Positions 36,239-45,299 of a DNA stretch of 64,000 nucleotides are shown piece after piece; positions within the stretch are counted from its first letter, which is position 1; each line of letters begins with the position of its first letter. The notes beneath the pieces are model-generated. The model was given only the letters and a program-made list of their open reading frames with translations. It did no database searches and was not told where the DNA came from. Both the position numbers and the translations under genes were made by a program. The DNA comes from Oscillospiraceae bacterium (GTDB lineage Bacteria; Bacillota; Clostridia; Oscillospirales; Ruminococcaceae), in NCBI GenBank assembly GCA_017848115.1, contig JAGAKZ010000028.1, forward strand, positions 89,418-153,417. Reading direction: 5' to 3'.

Positions 36239-36837
36239 GCCCTGCCTCCCAGAAGTGATGTAATAGATTTATTCCTTACCCTAAATATAAATAAAAACGA
36301 TACAAACAAACTATATATCATCATAACGATTTCCAAAATAAACAGAATGCTAAAATCACAAACTTTAAAAACATCAAAATAATCCGATAAAATTACTTTC
36401 AAAATCTGTGACAATCCTATTGATATCACAAAACCTATCATAGAAGAAATTGTGGTCACCATAATAAAATTTATAAAAATCATGGTTAATATATCTGTTG
36501 ACTTATATCCAAAGCAAGTCATAAATATGTAATTTGTTTCATCGTTCATAATTTTTTTTACCATAAAAATAAATAATGTAATCAATAACAACAAAAACGA
36601 AATAACATTTATAACATCAAGAAGTGTAATTATAGTCTTATATACACTATTTATATCTCCCGAAGATATATCCTGATTTTTTAAAATTTCATTTATTTTA
36701 ATATCAAAATTATCCGCTAAAATAACACTTACACTATAAAATGTTGTAAACAATACAATAAAGATAAACAAACGTAAATTATTTCTTAATTCACGTTTTA
36801 TTGTAAGCAAAGAAAATCTAATCAGATTTATCAACAT
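36235..36837 (-). CDS. Small FtsX-like permease subunit
   Basis: A 200-residue membrane protein with about four transmembrane helices: one near residues 22-42, then three (about 72-95, 119-142, 164-188) in the arrangement of an FtsX/MacB permease domain. The large extracellular domain between helix one and two is reduced to about 30 residues. It overlaps the lipoprotein gene (ATGA) and follows the 412-residue permease by 12 bases. It probably forms a heterodimeric membrane part with that permease. Confidence 0.75.
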   Translation of the reverse strand: MLINLIRFSLLTIKRELRNNLRLFIFIVLFTTFYSVSVILADNFDIKINEILKNQDISSGDINSVYKTIITLLDVINVISFLLLLITLFIFMVKKIMNDETNYIFMTCFGYKSTDILTMIFINFIMVTTISSMIGFVISIGLSQILKVILSDYFDVFKVCDFSILFILEIVMMIYSLFVSFLFIFRVRNKSITSLLGGRA

Positions 36838-36849
36838 AAGCAGTTCTCC

Positions 36850-38088
36850 TTATTGAATCCTGGACAGGTCTTTCACTGTAAATTTAAACAATGTCATCGA
36901 AAGATTTAGTATCGTAAATAGCGTTATTATTACACAAATTGCAATCAGACATACTACAGCAAAAAACGATATCCGTATATTATATATATTTCCATCAATA
37001 TTGTGAAGATACTGAGATACCAATGATGATACAGGCAACGAAATAAATATTGACAAAATTACTGAACCCAGATACATAGCTAAATATTTTATAATTAATA
37101 TACTCATAACATTGTTATCAGTATATCCATATGCCACTAGCATTACATAGTCACATACATTCTTTTTAAGATCCATTTTTACTGAAATATTTGCAATCCA
37201 TATACAAATCAAAATTAAAATAAAAATAAAAATACAAGTAAAAACTCGCATCATAATATACGACTTTGAATCGAAAGAAACTTTATTGCTACAAAAAATA
37301 TTGTTGTTACTAGCAATATCATGTACTTTATTTATGCTTTTTACACTATCGGTTACTATCATTATTGATGACTGCGTATATCCCGTTTTATCTTTTATAT
37401 CAGACATATGCATCTCATTTGCTGTCAAAGCAGAAATAAAAGCTGTATGAGGCTGTTGAAAATAATGATTATTATCATATGTACCAACAACAGTTAGTTC
37501 AATAATAACTTCTCCGTTAGGAGTGCCACCAAAAACAATTTCTTTATTTGTATCATCAACTATGGTTGTATAGTCCATACTGTAGAATGAACACACTATC
37601 TTTTTTCCAATTAAACTAGCTGTATCTATTTTTTTTGTGGTGTTATTATTACCACTAAGAATCATAGTTTCCGGAAGCAATACCTGATTTTTTTTATTAA
37701 AGTCCAGGTCTTCCCCATTCGTTACATCAGGGACACAACCTTCAACACACGCTTGCAAATTCAGCGCATAATTAACATCATCAGTTTTATAAGTCACACT
37801 GGTAGTATATGACAAGCCATCAATAATCATATCAACAAAATCTTTATTTTCATATAAAGAAACTACATCATCTGTAGAAACATCTGAATCCATTGATAAT
37901 ACGCAACAACGGGCATCTATAAAATTTTTATTAATACTGTCATTAATTTCAGAAAAGAAATGAAGTATTTCCAATGCAAGAAGGACACATAACAAAATGA
38001 TTGTCATCAAAATTAAACCGACAATAGACCTTGTTTTTTCACGAAACAAACTTTTTCTTATGATAAAAAACTTATTTTTAAAACTCAT
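36850..38088 (-). CDS. FtsX/MacB-like ABC permease
   Basis: A 412-residue permease: one N-terminal helix (about 20-42), an extracellular domain of about 230 residues, then three helices (about 278-300, 330-355, 375-400), the MacB/FtsX topology. It overlaps the ATPase gene by four bases. MacB-type exporters move peptides or lipoproteins or transmit force across the membrane. It is a clear paralogue of the 412-residue protein at 39198 (same length; shared ANxSxKxDLxxNxxDYVMLxxxGY). Confidence 0.85.
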   Translation of the reverse strand: MSFKNKFFIIRKSLFREKTRSIVGLILMTIILLCVLLALEILHFFSEINDSINKNFIDARCCVLSMDSDVSTDDVVSLYENKDFVDMIIDGLSYTTSVTYKTDDVNYALNLQACVEGCVPDVTNGEDLDFNKKNQVLLPETMILSGNNNTTKKIDTASLIGKKIVCSFYSMDYTTIVDDTNKEIVFGGTPNGEVIIELTVVGTYDNNHYFQQPHTAFISALTANEMHMSDIKDKTGYTQSSIMIVTDSVKSINKVHDIASNNNIFCSNKVSFDSKSYIMMRVFTCIFIFILILICIWIANISVKMDLKKNVCDYVMLVAYGYTDNNVMSILIIKYLAMYLGSVILSIFISLPVSSLVSQYLHNIDGNIYNIRISFFAVVCLIAICVIITLFTILNLSMTLFKFTVKDLSRIQ

Positions 38089-38747
38089 ATAAACAACTCG
38101 CCCTTCTTGTAAAACAACATACTATCAGCATATTTTGAAATTTTATCACTATGGGTTACACAAATAACTGTTCTACCATGCTGTGTAGCATACTCTTTTA
38201 GTAACATGAAAACTATTTTTTCATTTTCCTCATCAAGATTTCCTGTAGGCTCATCAGCGAGTATGCATTTAGGTGAATTAGCCAATGCTCGTACTACGGC
38301 AATTCTTTGTTGTTCGCCACCTGACAATTGTTTAGGATAACAATCTTTTCTGTCATAAAGACCTACCTTCTTTAAAAGTTCTTCAGCATCACTTCTCGCC
38401 TGATCGATATTTTTACTTAATAACATAGGTATCATAAGATTCTCTAAAGATGTAAAACTCGCATTAAGGAAACAAGACTGAAATACAAATCCAAAATAAT
38501 TCTGTCTATAGCTGGCTTTTTTCTTTGATGATAATTTTAAAATATCTTCACCATCTATATACACACTGCCTTTATCACAATCTTCAAGTAACCCAAGCAC
38601 TTGTAAAAACGTACTCTTTCCAGCACCTGAAGCACCTTTTATTGCATAAAAATGAGAAGATTCAAATTCATAATTAACCCTATCTACTGCAACTATATTA
38701 CCAAATTTTTTACTTAAATTCTCACAAGATAAAATAATATTATTCAT
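38085..38747 (-). CDS. MacB/LolD-type ABC transporter ATPase
   Basis: A 220-residue ATPase with all motifs intact: Walker A GASGAGKST, Q-loop FGFVFQS, signature LSGGEQQR, Walker B CILADEPTGNLD with catalytic Glu, and H-loop VTHSD. It energises the FtsX-like permeases encoded just downstream, in one operon with the lipoprotein at 33338. Compare the degenerate copy at 40433. Confidence 0.92.
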   Translation of the reverse strand: MNNIILSCENLSKKFGNIVAVDRVNYEFESSHFYAIKGASGAGKSTFLQVLGLLEDCDKGSVYIDGEDILKLSSKKKASYRQNYFGFVFQSCFLNASFTSLENLMIPMLLSKNIDQARSDAEELLKKVGLYDRKDCYPKQLSGGEQQRIAVVRALANSPKCILADEPTGNLDEENEKIVFMLLKEYATQHGRTVICVTHSDKISKYADSMLFYKKGELFI

Positions 38748-38763
38748 ATGTATCCTTTCAAAA

Positions 38764-38827
38764 AAACACCCAAACTAATATTACCAATCTTAACATTTTT
38801 GATTAGCCAATAATACTTTGAGTGTTT
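38764..38827 (-). terminator. Terminator/attenuator after the truncated peptide gene
   Basis: Minus strand AAACACTCAAA pairs with TTTGGGTGTTT (38827-38817 with 38774-38764, G-U allowed) across an imperfect inner stem, then TTTTTT. Read-through would feed the ABC operon starting at 38747. Confidence 0.6.
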
Positions 38828-38842
38828 AAACTTATTTATTTT

Positions 38843-39040
38843 TTAAAAATCTGACAATTCAACGTCAGCGCTCATACCATTATTGTTAGATTTCCAATGC
38901 GTTGCACGTTTTCTTGTTCCTGAACCCTCATTATAACTTGTTAAAGTATGTATGTAACCATCCTTAAAAACACAACCATTCCATTGAGCAGTGGTAACAT
39001 TAAAAAACAGCCAATCTTTACGATGAAAACCAACATCAAT
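38843..39040 (-). pseudogene. 5'-truncated small secreted-peptide gene, possibly lactococcin 972-like
   Basis: An open frame of 65 codons ends at a stop at 38845-38843 but has no ATG/GTG/TTG start and no signal peptide; a stop codon sits directly before it. The encoded text (for example TAQWNGCVFKDGYIHTLTSY and NEGSGTRKRATHWKSNNNG) is Trp/Gly/Asn/Thr-rich like the mature part of a small secreted bacteriocin. The arrangement S-x-Y...GS-x-T...AT...NNN-x-G loosely resembles lactococcin 972. A consensus promoter lies immediately upstream and an ABC exporter-like operon downstream. The similarity is by eye and weak; that it is a decayed gene is the safer statement. Confidence 0.45.
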
Positions 39041-39059
39041 TTATGTAACTTACTTATTA

Positions 39060-39088
39060 ATTATATCATTTTTTTTTGTTTTTGTCAA
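39060..39088 (-). promoter_or_regulatory. Strong promoter upstream of the truncated peptide gene
   Basis: Minus strand TTGACA (39088-39083), exactly 17 bases, TATAAT (39065-39060). A perfect consensus promoter that now drives a fragment; it probably also transcribes the ABC operon by read-through. Confidence 0.8.
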
Positions 39089-39150
39089 TAAAATATCGTA
39101 AGATGTATCAATTACTGCGTGAATGGCATATAACCTATGTTTAACATAGC

Positions 39151-39188
39151 AAAAATCCGTAACCAGCACCATCTACCGGCTACGGATT
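39151..39188 (-). terminator. Terminator of the second ABC operon
   Basis: Minus strand AATCCGTAGCCGG / CTGGTTACGGATT followed by TTTTG, ten bases after the permease stop. Confidence 0.8.
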
Positions 39189-39197
39189 ATTTTATTA

Positions 39198-40436
39198 TCA
39201 ATCTTTCACAACATCTCTCACAGTACACGAGAAAACAGACATCGATAAACTTACAATAGTAAATATTGCAACAACTATGCTTATAACTAATATCCAGATT
39301 ACTGATCCCATGTAAAAATCAAGATCGTATACATTTCCATCCAGCTTGTACAGTAAATCTGATATTCCACCTGACAGTGGCATTGAGATAATAATCGCAA
39401 GTACAGAAGAAATGATATACAACAAAATATACTTACATGTAAGCATTCCTCTCACACTGTCATTGCTATAACCGAACGTTCCAAGCATTACATAATCAGC
39501 AATATTGTCCTGAAGATCTGATTTTATCGAGCTATTTGCCACACGTATACATATCACAAGCATTATAAATATGAAAAAATATGCGGCAACTCTGGAAATA
39601 AGATATGTTTTAAAATCATAAGACGAAAGCATTCTTGATTCTATACCATTTTCATCAGCAATACTGCGTATATCAGAAATACCATCCCTGCTGCCTGCCA
39701 TGACAACTACACTCGAATACATATTTTGACCGCTCGGATCTTCTATATCTGAAAAATGATATGAATCCGCTGTGTCAGCACTCACAAATGCCGTATGTGA
39801 TTTTTCATAATAAAACTTATTGTCATATGTTCCTACTACAGTAAGTGTTATAAGTTTATCTTTCTTCGGTCTGCCGCTATAGATCAGGTCGTCTTCAGCT
39901 ATCACAAATGTACCGGCATAATCTATAGTCTGCAGAGAACACGTTATCTGTTTTCCAACAAGTTTTTTTGCATCTATCTCACGCTCAACGCCATCACTGC
40001 CATAAAGAATCATGTCCTGAGGAAGTATTACCTGATCTTTTACACTAAAATCAAGACTTTTTCCACTTGTAACCTTGGGTACAGAACTTGGAGAACTTGC
40101 TTTAAGATTGAGAAGACAGTCAACATCTTCTCCTTTGTAAAGCACACCTGTATTGTATCTGGAACGTCTTATCACCATTGCTGCCGTAGAATCCTGCTTG
40201 TACAATGAAATAATATCACTGGCATCCATATCATCTGTAACTGTCATGGTCATACAACGACAATCAACATTCTTTACTTCAAAATCATCGCCAACGTATG
40301 ATATAAATTTCAGCAATTCAAGCGGTAAAATAACAAGTGCAAGCACTATCGCCATAGAAACAACTGTTATGACTGTTCTTACCTTTTCTCCCCATATGGT
40401 TTTAAATAATATGAAAAACTTATTTTTAATACTCAT
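39198..40436 (-). CDS. FtsX/MacB-like ABC permease (second copy)
   Basis: A 412-residue paralogue of the permease at 36850, with the same topology (helix about 20-40, extracellular domain, three C-terminal helices) and shared motifs such as VDCRCMTMTV, VGTYDNKFYYEKSHTAFVSA and DYVMLGTFGYSNDSV. Its start overlaps the degenerate ATPase gene by four bases. The small permease and lipoprotein genes found in the first copy are absent here. Codon use is less A/T-extreme than in the first copy. Confidence 0.85.
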   Translation of the reverse strand: MSIKNKFFILFKTIWGEKVRTVITVVSMAIVLALVILPLELLKFISYVGDDFEVKNVDCRCMTMTVTDDMDASDIISLYKQDSTAAMVIRRSRYNTGVLYKGEDVDCLLNLKASSPSSVPKVTSGKSLDFSVKDQVILPQDMILYGSDGVEREIDAKKLVGKQITCSLQTIDYAGTFVIAEDDLIYSGRPKKDKLITLTVVGTYDNKFYYEKSHTAFVSADTADSYHFSDIEDPSGQNMYSSVVVMAGSRDGISDIRSIADENGIESRMLSSYDFKTYLISRVAAYFFIFIMLVICIRVANSSIKSDLQDNIADYVMLGTFGYSNDSVRGMLTCKYILLYIISSVLAIIISMPLSGGISDLLYKLDGNVYDLDFYMGSVIWILVISIVVAIFTIVSLSMSVFSCTVRDVVKD

Positions 40437-41095
40437 TTGCCAAGTCCGCCTTTCCCGTATATCAGTATACTGTCTGCATAATTTTCAACTTCATCGCTAT
40501 CCGTAACACAGATAACACATTTATCGGAGGAAGATGCGTACTCTTTTAAAATATCAAAAATCAATCTTTCATCATCATCTTCAAGACCTGATGTGGGGTT
40601 ATCGGCAATAATACAAGCAGGAGAATTTGCAAACGCCCTGATAACTGCCGCTTTGCGTCGTTCAACCTTCGTAAGTTCATGAGGATAACTATCTTTTTTA
40701 TCATAAAGATTCACTATCTTCAGAAGTTCTCCTGCACTGCACTCTGAGTCCTCTTTACTTCTGTCGATCATCATAGGGATCATTATATTTTCAAGTAATG
40801 TAAACTTCTCATTGAGAAGCGGCGAACTGAATATATAACCAAAATATTTGTGTCTGTACTTTGCCTTTTTCTTATCCGATAACTTTGAAACATCCTTACC
40901 ATCTATATATACACTTCCATTATCACTGTCCTCAAGCAGTCCGAGTATCTGTAAAAATGTACTCTTTCCTGCACCATGATGACCTTTTATTGCGTAGAAG
41001 TGTGAACTTTCAAATTCATAACTTATCTTATCAACCGCAACTGTATTGCCTAATCTTTTGTTAAGTTTTCGACATGATAAAATAGCATTATTCAT
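40433..41095 (-). CDS. Degenerate ABC ATPase paralogue, probably catalytically dead
   Basis: 220 residues from the chosen ATG (GAGG just upstream), the same length as the intact paralogue at 38085. Walker A is kept (GHHGAGKST). The signature LSGGEQQR has become LTKVERRK, the catalytic Glu of Walker B is Asn (ACIIADNPTSGLE for ILADEPTGNLD), and the H-loop His is Asp (VTDSD for VTHSD). The Q-loop Gln is also changed (YIFSS for FVFQS). The frame is nonetheless open and coupled to its permease. It may bind but not hydrolyse ATP, or pair with the intact ATPase as an asymmetric dimer. Confidence 0.8.
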   Translation of the reverse strand: MNNAILSCRKLNKRLGNTVAVDKISYEFESSHFYAIKGHHGAGKSTFLQILGLLEDSDNGSVYIDGKDVSKLSDKKKAKYRHKYFGYIFSSPLLNEKFTLLENIMIPMMIDRSKEDSECSAGELLKIVNLYDKKDSYPHELTKVERRKAAVIRAFANSPACIIADNPTSGLEDDDERLIFDILKEYASSSDKCVICVTDSDEVENYADSILIYGKGGLGK

Positions 41096-41129
41096 ATCCT
41101 CTTTTTTTCCTTTCGCATAAAAGCACCCG

Positions 41130-41161
41130 GAGTACATAGACCACTTATGATATATGTACTC
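41130..41161 (-). terminator. Possible weak terminator after the first CotH gene
   Basis: GAGTACATA / TATGTACTC (41130-41138 with 41153-41161) lies 19 bases after the stop. The minus-strand tail has only four Ts in a row, so efficiency is doubtful. Confidence 0.4.
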
Positions 41162-41179
41162 ACGAGAGCGTATTATTTT

Positions 41180-43342
41180 TTATTCTTTCACAAACATGGC
41201 CTGTATGTTCGTTCCTTCTGAAACATTCACTGTTATAGTCGGTGATGTTTCATCGGAGTTTTCCCAGCCTGCAAACTTATAACCTTCATTTGCAGTAGCT
41301 GTAATAGTTACAGGATAATCTGTCAGATATGTACCCGTCCAGCCATTTGTAAGATCCGGTGTTATGGTATTTATCTGTACACTTCCACCCTGTACATCAT
41401 TTGTACTTATCTTTATATCAGCAGTTTTTCCGCTAAGTGACAGATCATTGCTGATAAACTGATAAATGTATCTTTCTCTTTGCTGTATGAAATCCTTTAT
41501 CTTTATGATTTCCTTGCTGAAATTTGAAGTTACAGGTTTTGACCACTGTACTACCCAGCCCGGACCTGTACGGTAAATATGGTCTTCCATAACAGGACTG
41601 TACATCTTTTCAAATTTTTCAAGGACAGAAAGCATATTTTCCTGACTTAGATTTTCATTCATAAGATCTGAGAAAGTTGTTACAAAACGCTTTTTAAAAT
41701 CATCGTTTCGTAAAAGCTTATTAAATAAAACTGCATGGTCTTTTACTGCATTTGTATCCTTTGAACCGTGCATGGCAAGTCTGAGTGAGTCTTCCGTATA
41801 TGTTCCCGAACCTTCCTTGGCATAGAGGCTTAGTGAAAACTCTGTATCGTACATCATCCAGCGCCACTTGCCGTCTTCGTACGGTGCATCTGTTACAGTT
41901 CTTGAACGCCATATACGGTAATTGTTATTGTTATTCATCCAGTCCTGATTTGCAATAAATATCTCTGTACAATAATAGTCTATGAAACTCTGCATATCCA
42001 TCATGCCTGATATTTTTTCATAATTTGACGATATCGAAAGATCATTGTTCTTTGCAAAGTTTATCAGTTCTTTGTACAGTGTGAGATCTTCTTCAAGCCC
42101 TTCATCAACTGAATGTCCGCACTCAATAATAATTACATTGTCCTTGTCTATATTGTAGTTGTTTTCAATATAGTTGTCACTGTAATCTTCCTGCAATGCA
42201 TATACGCCCCAGTATTCGCCGTTTATAAACATAACAGCAGGACGTGAGGAAAGTGTTTCAAATGCTCTGTCACCGACAAGGCTCTGTATGTAGTTATCTC
42301 TGAACTGTGCATATCCGAGGTCATTTCCGCCGTTTCGCATTGTAAATCTCTTGTACTTATCTCTGACTGTCGTGTCATCGATCTCGGTCTTTGCATCGGG
42401 GATAAGTTCATACTTTACGTTTTTCTTGCCATACTCTTCTCTTGAATAGAATTTCAGGCTCTTTACCATTGAGGCTCTTGAAGCGTTTCCGGTTATTCTT
42501 GTACCCATAGTCTGAGAATGAGCAAGCTTTCCGTCATTTTCAAAGAGTTCGACAAAAACTTTTCTCTCCCATTCTTCTCCACGCTGAGTATAGTTTCCTG
42601 GATACTTCCATGTATCTTTTTCCGGCTGTGTCTGAGTAGCCTTCCAGTCGTCAAATACTTTTCCTGTTACGTATATACCGTTTTCATAACCGAACAGATC
42701 ATCGGGGTCGGCAGTAACGCAAAGTACAGGGAAACCATTGTACTTCTGATTGATATCTATTCCGCAAAAATATGTCTTTGTTACGATATCACTTGCATTT
42801 CCGCTCTCATCAACACAAAAAGCTCTTACAACTGTACCCTTGTCAACATTTCTTGCAGGAACATAATCATCATGCGAAGTATCGGGTATTGCCGAATAAA
42901 CATTAGGTTCTGACGAACGGTTCTTTATCCTTATTTCACCGCTGTAGACAGTCGAATCAACAGTGGGAACAGTGCCATCGGTAGTGTAATAGATCCTGCA
43001 ACCTTCGGGAGCAGACAATGACACTGTAAAATCACCGCTGTAAAATCCGCTTTCGGCAGAAAATTCAGGTTCACTGACATCTGTAAGAACAGATTCTGTA
43101 AACATCCCCTTGTGCAGAACAAAATCTGCTATGTTTACTACACTGTCACTATTGATATCGGCGCTTTTAAGTTCATCTTCATCTAGTTCCTTCGTTCCCC
43201 AGAGATACTTGTACATCGACTTGATATCCTTTTCGGTAATATTGCCGTCACCGTTGATATCACCTTTTGATACTGCACTTACTGTTGTGCAGACGCTAAA
43301 TGCCATAAGAAATGAGAATAACTTTACAATCCTTTTTTTCAA
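41180..43342 (-). CDS. Secreted CotH-kinase family protein with N-terminal dockerin
   Basis: About 720 residues. A TTG start at 43342 is preferred: GGAG lies eight bases upstream, the alternative GTG overlaps it, and the paralogue at 48618 begins at the equivalent Met. Signal peptide about 1-25; dockerin about 27-85 (DINGDGNITEKD, DINSDSVVNIAD); chitobiase C-terminal-like domain about 95-140 (IYYTTDGTVPT); CotH domain about 190-600 (RITGNASRASMVKSLKFYSR, FTMRNGGNDLGYAQFRDNYI, EYWGVYALQEDYSDNYIE, YDTEFSLSLY); C-terminal Listeria-Bacteroides-like repeat about 650-718 (GYKFAGWENSDET). CotH proteins are atypical kinases; dockerin-CotH proteins are known in ruminococci, with role unclear. Confidence 0.92.
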   Translation of the reverse strand: MKKRIVKLFSFLMAFSVCTTVSAVSKGDINGDGNITEKDIKSMYKYLWGTKELDEDELKSADINSDSVVNIADFVLHKGMFTESVLTDVSEPEFSAESGFYSGDFTVSLSAPEGCRIYYTTDGTVPTVDSTVYSGEIRIKNRSSEPNVYSAIPDTSHDDYVPARNVDKGTVVRAFCVDESGNASDIVTKTYFCGIDINQKYNGFPVLCVTADPDDLFGYENGIYVTGKVFDDWKATQTQPEKDTWKYPGNYTQRGEEWERKVFVELFENDGKLAHSQTMGTRITGNASRASMVKSLKFYSREEYGKKNVKYELIPDAKTEIDDTTVRDKYKRFTMRNGGNDLGYAQFRDNYIQSLVGDRAFETLSSRPAVMFINGEYWGVYALQEDYSDNYIENNYNIDKDNVIIIECGHSVDEGLEEDLTLYKELINFAKNNDLSISSNYEKISGMMDMQSFIDYYCTEIFIANQDWMNNNNNYRIWRSRTVTDAPYEDGKWRWMMYDTEFSLSLYAKEGSGTYTEDSLRLAMHGSKDTNAVKDHAVLFNKLLRNDDFKKRFVTTFSDLMNENLSQENMLSVLEKFEKMYSPVMEDHIYRTGPGWVVQWSKPVTSNFSKEIIKIKDFIQQRERYIYQFISNDLSLSGKTADIKISTNDVQGGSVQINTITPDLTNGWTGTYLTDYPVTITATANEGYKFAGWENSDETSPTITVNVSEGTNIQAMFVKE

Positions 43343-43407
43343 TATGATCACTCCTACAAAACAAACGTGTAAAAAACAGCATATTTTTCTTTGAGTCGCT
43401 CATAATA

Positions 43408-43437
43408 ATTATATACTATTTATGTGTATAAAGTCAA
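43408..43437 (-). promoter_or_regulatory. Promoter of the first CotH gene
   Basis: Minus strand TTGACT (43437-43432), 18-base spacer, TATAAT (43413-43408), identical in layout to the promoter of its paralogue. Confidence 0.75.
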
Positions 43438-43508
43438 TGTCAGAGTAATCAAAAAACAGGATTGTTATATGTGAAATGTATCTACACAAATATTTATATG
43501 CTTTCTTA

Positions 43509-45281
43509 TCAATTTATCTGACTTTTTTCTTTAAAGAAATTCATGGTATTTTCAAACCCGTCATTAATTACATATTTCATTCCCCACGACCGTAATATAT
43601 AGCGTTCTCTGTAGTTATACATTAACTTTTCCATTGTTTCTTCTGAAATATTCAGTATATCTTTCCTGTAACACTCTGCCAGCTCAGTAAACTCCTCTAT
43701 GGATTCAGGCTTTAATGAATATACTGAATTATTCTTTTCAATCTGAATTTCCGGTGCAAATGTGGTTCCGTAACCCGCTCTTTGTGCACTTTTATTTATT
43801 TCATTCAAATCATCTTCAAACGACCCGGCAATCATCTCTCTGTATTCCTGTGAAGTCCAGATATCATACATACATTCTTCCAACACAGATTTTTCCACAT
43901 GATAACACTGACTACTGATATTACCGATTTTATCAACAACAGATATCTCTATATCTTTTAAAGGAACAAGAGTTTTATCACACTTCTGGCTACACACATT
44001 TATTATTTTGTCATATATATCTTTATCCCTTGTTACAAATTGTGAGTAATATGAGTCTTTGTATATATCATCGGATTTAATATTATAAATCAGAACATCC
44101 TGACTCTCCGGCAAAGAATACCCATTATCAGCGTACTTTTCCAAGATCCACATAAAAGGATACGTGCATACGACAATAACCAGATAACACAAGACTTTCC
44201 TTGCAAAGTTTTTCCTCGCACTTACTTTACCGGACGCAAATATACTGAATACAACATACACTATACTACTCCATATCAATCCAAACAGAATATTATCGTC
44301 CGCTATTCCCAAACCGAATAATGCAATAACTATCATTACTCCAAAAACATGATATATGAATTTATAAACTAAAAATTTTCCCGTATCTTCACTTTTTCTT
44401 TTTTTATAAAGATGATATGCGATAAATATAATGACCATTGTTACAATTATATATTTTACTCCCCACGTAACCATAACGTATGTATCACTACAAAGTTTAC
44501 CGCTTACAGTATCATACAACAATACAAGGAAAAACACTCCACCAATCGGACTCGATATGTTTATATAGTTTATCATTGCATAGAGCGAATCTATCTCATT
44601 ATCGGAAAATGTTGCGATACACATACTTATTACGAAAAAAAACGCCGGAATTATTATATTGGTTGCAATAATATATGTAATAGTTCCACGCAAAGTTCCA
44701 CAACACATCAAAACAAACAAAATATAAGCATATAGCATTAACATTATCAGGAATATATAAATAAAAGAGAATATTATTATTTTCATCTCTATTCCTGTAA
44801 CATTGGCTACACCATATTCTGAATCAAGTATACCCAGTATTATGCCTGTGGGAATAAGTGAAAACAGATACGGCAAAACGTACATTACAAGTCCCGATAA
44901 AAAATCCGACCAGAACCTCTGCTTTGTTGACATCGGAAGTGACATAATCATGTCGGACCTGGTTTTCTGATGCAGATAACTGAAAATATTTATCACAATA
45001 AATATTGATACAAGTATAGCAACACAGAAAAATATCATTGATATTCCCTGTAAAATGACAAGTTCTTCAATTTTATTACCTGACTCCTGCGCTCTTATGT
45101 AATTGGCGTCACCAAGCATTTTATATGAATTCTCTGCAACTTCTATAACATAATACATCAAAGCAAAAACGGGAAATCCAAGAAACTGAAGTATACACGA
45201 CAAAATAAACCACTTTTTATTCTGTTTAAAATTATGACGCATGCGAATAAACATCATAGATTCAGTTTTTTTATGTATCAT
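43509..45281 (-). CDS. ABC-2 type permease of the YtrA-type operon
   Basis: A 590-residue integral membrane protein with about eight or more transmembrane helices in residues 30-390 and an extracellular/soluble C-terminal part of about 190 residues. It is a paralogue of the protein encoded just upstream (shared RTRSDMIMSLPMSTKQRFWS against KRTEVDKVFSLPLSGSQRFK; shared YKKRKSEDTGK). With that partner it forms the membrane part of the transporter served by the ATPase at 47133. YtrA-type operons in Bacillus respond to cell-wall antibiotics, so an envelope-stress role is plausible. Confidence 0.8.
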   Translation of the reverse strand: MIHKKTESMMFIRMRHNFKQNKKWFILSCILQFLGFPVFALMYYVIEVAENSYKMLGDANYIRAQESGNKIEELVILQGISMIFFCVAILVSIFIVINIFSYLHQKTRSDMIMSLPMSTKQRFWSDFLSGLVMYVLPYLFSLIPTGIILGILDSEYGVANVTGIEMKIIIFSFIYIFLIMLMLYAYILFVLMCCGTLRGTITYIIATNIIIPAFFFVISMCIATFSDNEIDSLYAMINYINISSPIGGVFFLVLLYDTVSGKLCSDTYVMVTWGVKYIIVTMVIIFIAYHLYKKRKSEDTGKFLVYKFIYHVFGVMIVIALFGLGIADDNILFGLIWSSIVYVVFSIFASGKVSARKNFARKVLCYLVIVVCTYPFMWILEKYADNGYSLPESQDVLIYNIKSDDIYKDSYYSQFVTRDKDIYDKIINVCSQKCDKTLVPLKDIEISVVDKIGNISSQCYHVEKSVLEECMYDIWTSQEYREMIAGSFEDDLNEINKSAQRAGYGTTFAPEIQIEKNNSVYSLKPESIEEFTELAECYRKDILNISEETMEKLMYNYRERYILRSWGMKYVINDGFENTMNFFKEKSQIN

Positions 45282-45299
45282 AACTCAATAACGCCTCCT

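Noticed and set aside
36235-36837. Frameshifted fragment of a full permease
   Set aside because: It has its own start and overlapping stop/start junction and a coherent four-helix topology, so a genuinely short subunit is more likely.
38843-39040. Intact bacteriocin gene
   Set aside because: No start codon or signal peptide and a stop codon directly upstream of the frame.
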